Origin: JAICIG01 sp035532215
GTDB taxonomy: Bacteria; Planctomycetota; Planctomycetia; Pirellulales; JAICIG01
Assembly (NCBI GenBank): GCA_035532215.1
Contig: DATKRK010000002.1
Span: 1-12,937 of the forward strand
Length of the DNA stretch: 12,937 bases
Direction of reading: 5' to 3'
The position numbers and the translations under genes are program-made. Positions 1 to 9,084 of the stretch are shown piece by piece; position 1 is the first letter of the stretch, and each line of letters opens with the position of its first letter. A model generated the notes under the pieces. That model did not search any database and was not told where the DNA came from. It saw nothing but the letters and a program-made list of their open reading frames with translations.

Positions 1-2
1 GC

Positions 3-464
3 TCGGTGACCACGGCCTCGCGCGTGGTGGCCGCGGGCGACGAGCAATTGATTGCCGCGGTGGAGTCGGGGCTGGTTTCCGTCTCCGACGCGGCGGCCAT
101 TCTCGACCTGCCCAAGAACGCCCAGCGCGAGGCCGTGGCCGAGGTCCGTTCGGGCAAGGCCCGTACTTTGCGGCAGGTGGTCGAGACCTGGTTCGCGGAT
201 GATCCGCCCGCGGCCGGCGGGGCGGCCGCGCCGGAACCTTCCGGCGACGATTCGACGCCGACGGTGTCTGTTCGGCAGTTGCGCCGCGCCTGTCAGCGGT
301 TTACGGCCGGGCAGGAAAAGCTCTGCCGCGACATCGACAGCGCGGCGCAGGCCTGCGGTGGGCCGAACGACCACACCCGTCGCGCGCGTAAATGCCTGGC
401 CGCCGCCCGGCGCGCCATGCAAACCTGCCTCCAAGAGTTCGACCGCAACGTGCGGCCCAAGTAG
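3..464 (+). CDS. C-terminal part of a ParB-like DNA-binding protein (5' end outside the window)
   Basis: The frame is open to the left edge, so this is probably the tail of a longer gene. The GTG at base 6 is the first possible start inside the window but is unlikely to be the real one. The stretch SRVVAAGDEQLIAAVESG followed by VSVSDAAAILDLPKNAQ resembles the region after the helix-turn-helix of ParB/RepB-like proteins that are common in planctomycetes, where a 'basic helix, G-D/E-L-AAV-G, V-S-AA-LP' pattern repeats. A low-complexity linker rich in Ala, Pro and Gly follows, then a basic helical tail with three cysteines (roughly residues 90-152 counted from the GTG). The N-terminal nuclease or partition domain is not visible, so the function is uncertain. 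It could be a plasmid or mobile-element regulator, or a stand-alone transcription factor. It ends about 420 bases before the defence locus and is separated from it by an inverted repeat array, so it is probably not in the same operon. Confidence 0.55.
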   Translation, partial: SVTTASRVVAAGDEQLIAAVESGLVSVSDAAAILDLPKNAQREAVAEVRSGKARTLRQVVETWFADDPPAAGGAAAPEPSGDDSTPTVSVRQLRRACQRFTAGQEKLCRDIDSAAQACGGPNDHTRRARKCLAAARRAMQTCLQEFDRNVRPK

Positions 465-518
465 ATCGCCGCGGGCACAATCGCGCCGGGCAAGAAAGAG
501 GGAGGGAAACCAGTGCTC

Positions 519-611
519 CGATTAGCGTGGATCAGCGTTGATTAGTGTTCCGATTTTCCGGTCGTCCGGCGTGCTTCTAGAACGCTGATCGGCACTAATC
601 TTCGCTAATCG
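519..611. repeat. Inverted array of degenerate 10-base units
   Basis: The left arm (519-549) reads as three degenerate decamers of the form GATTAGCGTT (GATTAGCGTG, GATCAGCGTT, GATTAGTGTT). The right arm (581-611) is the same kind of array in the opposite orientation (AACGCTGATC, CACTAATC, CGCTAATC). The arms are separated by about 31 bases. The transcript could fold into a long imperfect hairpin. It lies between the ParB-like gene and the helicase promoter candidate, so it could act as a bidirectional terminator or an insulating structure. It has the same design as the two 7-base arrays further on, which suggests a class of genome-wide repeat. Confidence 0.75.
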
Positions 612-738
612 CCTCGCGCCGCCACATTCCTGCCGAATCGGGATTGATCCTGCCCGCGGTCCGACGCAACGCCATGATAGCAGCACGCGACCACCGGCCG
701 CCGCCGAGTTGTTCGCGTCCGTTTTCGCTTTCAGGGCC

Positions 739-752
739 TTCGCTAAAGCGAA
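739..752. repeat. Short palindrome TTCGCT-AA-AGCGAA
   Basis: A perfect 6-base inverted repeat with a 2-base spacer. A second TTCGCTTT at 724-731 can also pair with AAAGCGAA at 745-752, so two alternative stems are possible. It lies about 33 bases upstream of the candidate -35 box. It could be an operator or part of a dispersed repeat; no regulator gene next to it supports the operator idea. Confidence 0.3.
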
Positions 753-784
753 CTCGCCTGCGGCTGACGAATGCACCGCAATCG

Positions 785-813
785 TTGCGACCGACGTTCG
801 CGCACGCTATTCT
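785..813 (+). promoter_or_regulatory. Candidate sigma-70 promoter for the defence locus
   Basis: TTGCGA (785-790) and TATTCT (808-813) are separated by 17 bases. Each matches four of six consensus bases. Transcription would begin near 820, before the ATGs at 844 and 886. This agrees with the helicase starting at one of these ATGs and not at the TTG at 709. The match is modest and planctomycete promoters are poorly characterised. Confidence 0.3.
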
Positions 814-885
814 CAGTTGCACCGGCAAGCACCGGTTCCCAAGATGGACGAGTTTTTGTGCCGTTACGCCAATGACCGACCGCGG

Positions 886-3747
886 ATGACGACCCCTTAT
901 CATGCGCGATACTTCGCCTACGAGCTGACGAGACGGCATCGTTGTGGCGAAGGCGACCGCCTCTCCATGGCGCTGTTCGATGCCTGCGTGGATCTAAACC
1001 CGCACCAGATTGACGCCGCCGCCTTTGCCCTCAGGAACCCACTCTCAAAAGGCGTGGTGCTGGCCGATGAAGTCGGCTTGGGCAAGACCATCGAGGCCGG
1101 CCTCGTCCTTTGCCAGCATTGGGCGGAACGTAAGCGGCGGTTGCTGGTCATTTGCCCGGCGAGCCTGCGCAAGCAGTGGGGGCTGGAGCTCGAGGAAAAG
1201 TTCAACCTGCCGAACGTCATCCTCGATGCAAAGACCTACCGCCAGGCCCAGGCCAACGGCAAACCGAACCCGTTTGACGGTGACGGTGTGGTCATTACTT
1301 CGCTGAACTTCGCCAGCAAAATGCGGGCTGACATCCGCGCCGTGCCGTTCGACCTCGTGGTCGTCGACGAGGCACACAAGCTTCGCAACGCTTACCGGCC
1401 GAGCAACAAGATGGGCCAGAACATCCGATGGGCGACTGAGGACCGGCGGAAGCTGCTCCTCACCGCCACGCCGCTGCAAAACTCACTGCTCGAACTTTAC
1501 GGGCTGGCGACGGTCTTGGACGACATGATCTTCGGCGACCTCGCGTCGTTCCGGGCGCAATACACGACGAATGCCGGCGACACGAAATCCTTGCGGGAGA
1601 GGCTTCGGCACTTCTGTCAGCGCACTTTGCGGCGGCAGGTCGTCGAGTACATCCAGTACACCGAGCGCAGGCCCCTCACGTTCCAATTCCGGCCCACCGA
1701 CGACGAGCAGAAGCTCTACGAATCAGTGTCCAACTACCTCATGCGAGAGAACACGTTCGCCTTGCCCAAGCGACAACGGCATTTGACGACGTTGATCCTC
1801 CGTAAGTTGCTCGCCTCCTCGTCAAACGCCGTGGCCGCCACGCTCGAAACGATGAAGGGCCGCATCGCCAAGCTTCAGCAGGGCCAGCCCGTATCGGACG
1901 CGATTGCCGAGGAGTTGATTGAAGGCGAAGAGATCGAAGGCGACCTGCTCGACGAAATGCTCGACCACGATGACGGGCCGGCCCCGATCGCTGATAAACA
2001 ACCGGGCCGTGAGGCTCTTGAAAACGAAGTCGCCGAGCTGACCCTCTTTTCTCGGTGGGCGCGAAGCATCGGTATCGACACAAAAAGCCGCTCGCTCCTC
2101 AAGGCCCTCGAAGTCGGCCTGGCGGAAATGGCCAAGATGGGGGCCAATCGCAAGGCCCTGATCTTCACCGAGTCGCGGCGCACTCAGGAATATCTGAAAA
2201 ACTTCTTGGAGGCCAATGGCTACACCGGGCAAACGGTGCTCTTCAACGGAACCAATGCCGACCCCCAGTCGCGGCAAATCGTCGAGCGCTGGATCGAGAA
2301 GAACTCGGCCACGGGCCGCGTTACGGGCTCCCGGCCCATCGACAGCCGCACAGCCCTGATCGAACATTTCAGAGACGGCGCGACGGTCATGATCGCCACC
2401 GAAGCAGCGGCGGAAGGCGTCAACCTTCAATTCTGCTCGATGGTCGTGAACTATGACCTGCCCTGGAATCCGCAGCGGATTGAACAGCGCATCGGCCGCT
2501 GCCATCGCTACGGGCAAAAGCACGATGTCGTCGTCATCAATTTCCTGAATGAGCGGAACGAGGCCGACCGGCGCGTCCACGAGTTGCTCGCCGAGAAGTT
2601 CAACCTCTTCAACGGCGTCTTCGGGGCTTCCGACGAAGTTCTGGGCAGTATCGAATCGGGCGTGGATTTCGAGACTCGGATTCTGGCCATCTATCAGCAA
2701 TGCCGGACCACCGACGAGATCGACGCCGCCTTTCGCCTGCTGCAACAGGAAATGGAGGAGTCCATCCAGGCCCGAATGGATGACACGAGGCAGGTGCTGC
2801 TTGAGCGCTTTGATGAGGACGTGCATGCACGCCTCAAAATGCGTCTCAGTGATGTTAAAACCCAACTTGACCGCATCAGCCGACTTTTCTGGACGCTCAC
2901 GAAGTTTGTCTTGGCGAAGCATGCTCGCTTCAACGAGGATGCTTTGGCGTTTGAGCTTCACAAGCCGCCGATCGCCACGGCCCGCTCGGGACGATACCAC
3001 TTGATTGACAAAAAGCAGATGAATCTGCCCGGCGAGTTTCTGTATCGGCTCTCCCATCCGCTCGGCGCGTGGGTCATCGACACCGGCCGGACGCTGCCCT
3101 CGCCGGTGGCCGGCGTCAAGTTTGACGTGAGCCATTACCCGGCGAAGCTGTCGATCGTGGAAGCCCTCAAGGGCCAATCCGGCTGGCTCGCGCTCGAGCA
3201 CCTGGCGATCGACTCCTTTGAGCGCGAAGATCACCTGCTGTTCTCGGCGATCACGGACGCGGGAAAGTCAGTCGATCAGGAGACGTGCGAGAGGCTTTTT
3301 CACTGCAACGGCGTCGTTGCTCCGGCAGACGGGCCGGCGCAGGCGGTCAAGGAGCGGCTCGATCAAGAAACCCAGCGGCACGCTCAGGCGACGCTCGGTA
3401 GCTCGCTGGAAGCGAACAACCGCCTCTTTGTCGAGGAGCGAGAGCGACTGGAAAAATGGGCGGACGACATGGTGGTCGCCGCCGAGAAAGAGCTGCGCGA
3501 CACCAAAGAGCAGATCAAAGCGGTGCGCCGGCAGTCTCGCCTCGCGACAACCCTTGACGAGCAGAACGACCTGCAGCATAAACTTCGAGACCTCGAACGC
3601 AAGCAACGCAAGCAACGTCAGCAGATATTCGAGATTGAGGACCAGATCGCCGACAAGCGGGACAAGCTGATCGATGCGCTCCAGCGACGGATGAGCCAGA
3701 AGACGACGGTCGTGCCGCTCTTCACGATCCGTTGGGAAATAGTTTGA
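886..3747 (+). CDS. SNF2/RapA-type helicase, DrmD-like
   Basis: A superfamily 2 translocase of 953 residues from the ATG at 886. All helicase motifs are visible: motif I DEVGLGKT (61-68), motif II DEAH (161-164), motif III TATP (193-196), a second RecA lobe with KALIFTES (423-430), motif V ATEAAAEG (504-511) and motif VI QRIGRCHRYGQ (534-544). The GRCHRYGQ form is typical of SNF2/RapA proteins. Residues about 840-935 are a charged coiled coil (many E, K, R and Q). No nuclease motif was seen. It closely resembles the stand-alone SNF2 helicases of defence loci, including DrmD of DISARM, which move on double-stranded DNA. I chose 886 because the sequence MTTPYHARYFAYEL matches how these proteins usually begin. 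In-frame alternatives are ATG 844 and TTG 709. No Shine-Dalgarno site precedes any of them. It is probably the first gene of the operon; a role as an auxiliary motor for the restriction complex is inferred. Confidence 0.88.
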   Translation: MTTPYHARYFAYELTRRHRCGEGDRLSMALFDACVDLNPHQIDAAAFALRNPLSKGVVLADEVGLGKTIEAGLVLCQHWAERKRRLLVICPASLRKQWGLELEEKFNLPNVILDAKTYRQAQANGKPNPFDGDGVVITSLNFASKMRADIRAVPFDLVVVDEAHKLRNAYRPSNKMGQNIRWATEDRRKLLLTATPLQNSLLELYGLATVLDDMIFGDLASFRAQYTTNAGDTKSLRERLRHFCQRTLRRQVVEYIQYTERRPLTFQFRPTDDEQKLYESVSNYLMRENTFALPKRQRHLTTLILRKLLASSSNAVAATLETMKGRIAKLQQGQPVSDAIAEELIEGEEIEGDLLDEMLDHDDGPAPIADKQPGREALENEVAELTLFSRWARSIGIDTKSRSLLKALEVGLAEMAKMGANRKALIFTESRRTQEYLKNFLEANGYTGQTVLFNGTNADPQSRQIVERWIEKNSATGRVTGSRPIDSRTALIEHFRDGATVMIATEAAAEGVNLQFCSMVVNYDLPWNPQRIEQRIGRCHRYGQKHDVVVINFLNERNEADRRVHELLAEKFNLFNGVFGASDEVLGSIESGVDFETRILAIYQQCRTTDEIDAAFRLLQQEMEESIQARMDDTRQVLLERFDEDVHARLKMRLSDVKTQLDRISRLFWTLTKFVLAKHARFNEDALAFELHKPPIATARSGRYHLIDKKQMNLPGEFLYRLSHPLGAWVIDTGRTLPSPVAGVKFDVSHYPAKLSIVEALKGQSGWLALEHLAIDSFEREDHLLFSAITDAGKSVDQETCERLFHCNGVVAPADGPAQAVKERLDQETQRHAQATLGSSLEANNRLFVEERERLEKWADDMVVAAEKELRDTKEQIKAVRRQSRLATTLDEQNDLQHKLRDLERKQRKQRQQIFEIEDQIADKRDKLIDALQRRMSQKTTVVPLFTIRWEIV

Positions 3748-3907
3748 AGTTTTCAGTTTTCAGTGTTCAGTGTTCAGTGTTCAGTGTTCAGTGTTCAGTC
3801 AGAGCCCCCACATCGAACACCGCACTGAAAACTGAACACTGAACACTGAAAACTGAAAACTGAAAACTGAAAACTGAAAACTGAACCCTGAAAACTGAAA
3901 ACTGAAA
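3748..3907. repeat. Inverted array of 7-base units (AGTGTTC / ACTGAAA)
   Basis: It begins at the base after the helicase stop codon. The left arm (3748-3799) has seven units: two AGTTTTC, then five AGTGTTC, then AGT. After a 24-base spacer, the right arm (3824-3907) has twelve units of the inverse type, mostly ACTGAAA with some ACTGAAC and one CCTGAAA. The arms are complementary apart from T/G alternation, so the RNA can form a long stem in several registers. The array ends two bases before the ATG of the next gene. Tandem units of 7 bases are prone to slippage, so copy number may vary between strains. Confidence 0.92.
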
Positions 3908-3909
3908 CC

Positions 3910-4257
3910 ATGTACCAATCCTTCGAAGAGCTGGAGGTCTGGAAACGGGCGAGCCAGCTCGCCGTCCGCATCTACGAATTGACGCGTGAAAGCCGCGACT
4001 TCGGGCTGCGAGACCAAATGCAACGCGCGGCAGTTTCGATTGCCTCGAACATTGCCGAGGGGTCCGAACGTGGCGGAAAGGACTTCGTTCGATTCTTGGC
4101 GATTGCCAGAGGGTCTGCCGCCGAACTGCGGACCCAGTGCTACATCGCCTGCAAGGTTGGTATGCTGACAGCAGAGCAGATGACGCCACTGGTCGCCGAG
4201 CTCAAGGAAATATCGAAGATGCTGACGGGGCTCGCAAGAGCGATCCGGAAAGTGTGA
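3910..4257 (+). CDS. Four-helix-bundle protein (S23/IVS family)
   Basis: A complete protein of 115 residues. It has the hallmarks of the four-helix-bundle family (TIGR02436, also called 23S rRNA intervening-sequence or S23 proteins): FEELEVWKRA near the start (5-14), DQMQRAAVSIASNIAEGSER (about 36-55) and FLAIARGSAAELRTQ (about 62-76). Members form small helical bundles, often pentamers, and some bind nucleic acid. The diversity-generating retroelement accessory protein Avd has this fold, but no reverse transcriptase or variable repeat is present here. The gene is bordered on both sides by inverted 7-base arrays that start exactly at stop codons, has no Shine-Dalgarno site, and separates the helicase from the methyltransferase. 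It therefore looks like an inserted cassette more than a core defence part. Its biochemical role is unknown. Confidence 0.85.
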   Translation: MYQSFEELEVWKRASQLAVRIYELTRESRDFGLRDQMQRAAVSIASNIAEGSERGGKDFVRFLAIARGSAAELRTQCYIACKVGMLTAEQMTPLVAELKEISKMLTGLARAIRKV

Positions 4258-4314
4258 AGTGTTCAGTTTTCAGTGTTCAGTAAACTGAAAACTGAAAACT
4301 GAAAACTGAAAACT
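4258..4314. repeat. Second inverted array of 7-base units
   Basis: It begins at the base after the four-helix-bundle stop codon. The left arm has AGTGTTC, AGTTTTC, AGTGTTC and AGT (4258-4281). The right arm, almost directly attached, has four ACTGAAA units and ACT (4284-4314). This makes a tight hairpin about 25 pairs long. It ends 8 bases before the methyltransferase ATG. Both 7-base arrays share the left junction TGAAGT, made of the upstream stop codon plus AGT. Confidence 0.9.
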
Positions 4315-4322
4315 ACCCCCCT

Positions 4323-7285
<2,963 letters not shown>

Positions 7286-7286
<1 letters not shown>

Positions 7287-8386
7287 TGTGGCAGCAACGA
7301 ATCGAAAAACTGCGTGTGCGGGAGTTCAAAGCGTTTGCCGACGCGGAGGTCGAATTGCGGCCGTTGAACGTGCTCATCGGTCCCAACGGCGCGGGCAAAT
7401 CGGCCTTGCTGTCGCTGCTGCGGATGTTGCGGTCGCTAAGCCTGGGGGAGCTTGGATTGTTCGTGGGCAAGGCGGGTGGGGCCGACGATGTCCTGCGGCG
7501 CGCGACGCCTCCGACAACAGGCATGCAAGTGGAGTGTGACCTGCTGACGGTCACCGGAAGGAGCTACTACGCCTTGAACGCGGAACGGACGCAAACGAAC
7601 ACCCTGCTCGTCGCCGGGGAGAGGATCGAGCGGTTCGAGCCGGACGGCGCCCCGCGCGGCAGCGAAATCCACGCCGAGCCGCGAACGGAGTCGGCGCTGG
7701 GCGATCCCACGCGTTGGGCCGGCGAGCATAAGCTGTTCGCCCAGTTCCGCAAATTTCACTTCGCGCAAACACCGACCACGCTGGCGGGTCTGCACGAATG
7801 TGACGCCGACGACAATAACGAGCTGCGCGAAGACGGCGGCAACCTGGCCGCTGTATTGCACTTATTAGAACAGCGGCATCCAAGCGTCTTTCGGCGGATC
7901 GTCGCCAGCGTGCGCCACGTGTTCGGCGAGTTCCAGGGATTCTCATTGCAACGCTCACCTATGAATCCGTCGCGCATCCGGATGCGCTGGCGACGGCGCG
8001 GGGTGGAAGGCGATGTGGGCATGCATCAACTTTCCGACGGCACGCTCCGTTTTATGCTGTTGGCGACGCTCTTGCAGCAGCCGGGCGAGTTGCTTCCGCC
8101 GCTTTTGGCCATCGATGAGCCTGAGTTGGGTCTGCACCCCGCCGCCCTTCAGATCATGGCGAATTTTCTGAAATTGGCCTCTCAGCGGGCCCAGCTATTT
8201 GTGGCTACGCAATCGAGCGTGCTGGTGGACGCCTTCGAACCGGAAGACGTCGTCGTGGTCGACCGTCGCGACGCAGCCTCGACTTTGCGGCGGCCTGACT
8301 CCGTGGAACTAAAGGAGTGGCTGGAAGCGTATACTCTGGGCGAGCTTTGGGAAAAAAATGTGATCGGGGGGGGACCGTTTGGATGA
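7286..8386 (+). CDS. OLD/AAA_21-like ATPase (ABC-type), nested in the restriction operon
   Basis: A protein of 366 residues with an ABC/SMC-like ATPase core. Walker A is GPNGAGKS (32-39), the signature is LSDGT (249-253), Walker B is LLAIDEPELGLHP (about 273-285, with D277 and E278), and the following ATQSS (about 313-317) matches the switch region. The start (IEKLRVREFKAFADAEVELRPLNVLIGPNG, given here as positions 6-35) is typical of AAA_15/AAA_21 proteins. It has no nuclease domain of its own. In defence systems this type of ATPase pairs with a separate effector: AriA/AriB in PARIS and RloC-like fusions are the known examples. Here the partner is the DUF4276 gene that starts in the ATGA overlap. 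The start at 7286 is preferred over upstream in-frame codons because of the GGAGG site and the overlap with the methyltransferase stop. Near its 3' end are runs of seven A and eight G. It probably senses a trigger and controls the DUF4276 protein; this is inferred. Confidence 0.85.
8353..8374 (+). other. Two consecutive -1 slippery heptamers before the ATPase/DUF4276 junction
   Basis: In the ATPase reading frame the sequence contains A-AAA-AAT (8353-8359) and G-GGG-GGA (8368-8374), both of the X-XXY-YYZ slippery form. The -1 frame is open from 8317 through to the DUF4276 stop. A -1 slip at either site, or one extra G from polymerase slippage, would join the two proteins into one of about 599 residues. 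The G run also ends 9 bases before the DUF4276 ATG and could simply act as a weak ribosome-binding site. Confidence 0.5.
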
Positions 8387-9084
8387 TCCGCCTCTACTTC
8401 TACGTGGAAGGAGAAACCGAGCAACGTTACGCGGAAAGCACGCTGCGCAGCCATCTGGCCGCGTTTGACGTCATGGTCGAAGGAGCGGTGCTCGCCGCAA
8501 CGAGCAAGCGGCACGGCGTTGTCTACCGCGGCGGCGGTCGCCACTACGCGCCCCTGAAGAACGATTTATTGCGATTGCTCCGGCAGCAACGCGGGCCGGA
8601 GGTGCGCGTGACGACCATGTTCGATCTCTATGGTCTCTGCAGGGATTTCCCAGGCACCGACGAGGCGGACAAGCTCAAGCATGTTCCGCAACAGCGCGTG
8701 AAGGCGCTGGAAAACGCTTTCGGTCGCGACATTGGCGACGCTCGGTTACTACCCCACATTCAACTGCACGAGTTCGAGACCATTCTGTTCTGCGACCCGG
8801 AGGCTTTCGCCTACTACTTCAACGATTGCAGCCGCGAGCTTGACGCATTGCGCCGGGAGGCGGGCGAACTCCTTGCCACGCCCGAGCGCGTCAACGACAG
8901 CCAGCAATCAGCGCCGTCGAAGCGGATCGCGCGGCAATTTCCCGACTATCCTCGTCTCAAGCCCATCGCTCCGTTCGAAATCGCATCGATCATCGACCTG
9001 TCGGTGATTCGATCGAAATGTCCTCATTTCAACGAGTGGCTGACCGCGTTGGAGCAACTGGGAGGGCACAACGATGGCGCGTAA
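8383..9084 (+). CDS. DUF4276 family protein with TOPRIM-like features; likely effector partner of the ATPase
   Basis: A protein of 233 residues. It begins with a beta strand and YVEGETE (7-13), like the first acidic motif of TOPRIM folds. TTMFDLYGLCRDFPG (77-91, with D81) and LPHIQLHEFETILFCDPE (123-140) are the other conserved DUF4276 (PF14103) blocks. The acidic residues E9, E13, D81, E130, E132 and D138 are candidates for metal binding. The family has no settled activity. The resemblance to AriB (DUF4435) of PARIS and to RloB suggests a nuclease-like effector, perhaps against RNA; this is inference. The ATG overlaps the ATPase stop (ATGA, 4 bases), so translation is coupled. An in-frame codon at 8317 is not the likely start, since the conserved fold begins at 8383. 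It ends inside the start of the Res-like gene. Confidence 0.82.
   Translation: MIRLYFYVEGETEQRYAESTLRSHLAAFDVMVEGAVLAATSKRHGVVYRGGGRHYAPLKNDLLRLLRQQRGPEVRVTTMFDLYGLCRDFPGTDEADKLKHVPQQRVKALENAFGRDIGDARLLPHIQLHEFETILFCDPEAFAYYFNDCSRELDALRREAGELLATPERVNDSQQSAPSKRIARQFPDYPRLKPIAPFEIASIIDLSVIRSKCPHFNEWLTALEQLGGHNDGA
9061..9065 (+). promoter_or_regulatory. Shine-Dalgarno site GGAGG for the Res-like gene
   Basis: GGAGG lies 8 bases before the ATG at 9074, inside the DUF4276 coding region. It supports 9074 as the start and translational coupling with the DUF4276 gene. Confidence 0.75.

Noticed and set aside
709..885. Extended N-terminus of the helicase from the TTG at 709
   Set aside because: The extra 59 residues do not resemble the family, overlap a promoter candidate, and the conserved start (YHARYFAYEL) begins just after the ATG at 886.
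1822..3234. 470-residue open frame on the minus strand
   Set aside because: It lies fully opposite the SNF2 helicase with intact motifs. Long antisense frames are expected in GC-rich coding DNA, and no family motif was seen in it.
3910..4257. Diversity-generating retroelement accessory protein (Avd)
   Set aside because: The fold family is related, but there is no reverse transcriptase, template repeat or variable repeat in the window.
3748..4314. CRISPR array
   Set aside because: Units are 7 bases long without spacers and occur in both orientations; no cas genes are present.
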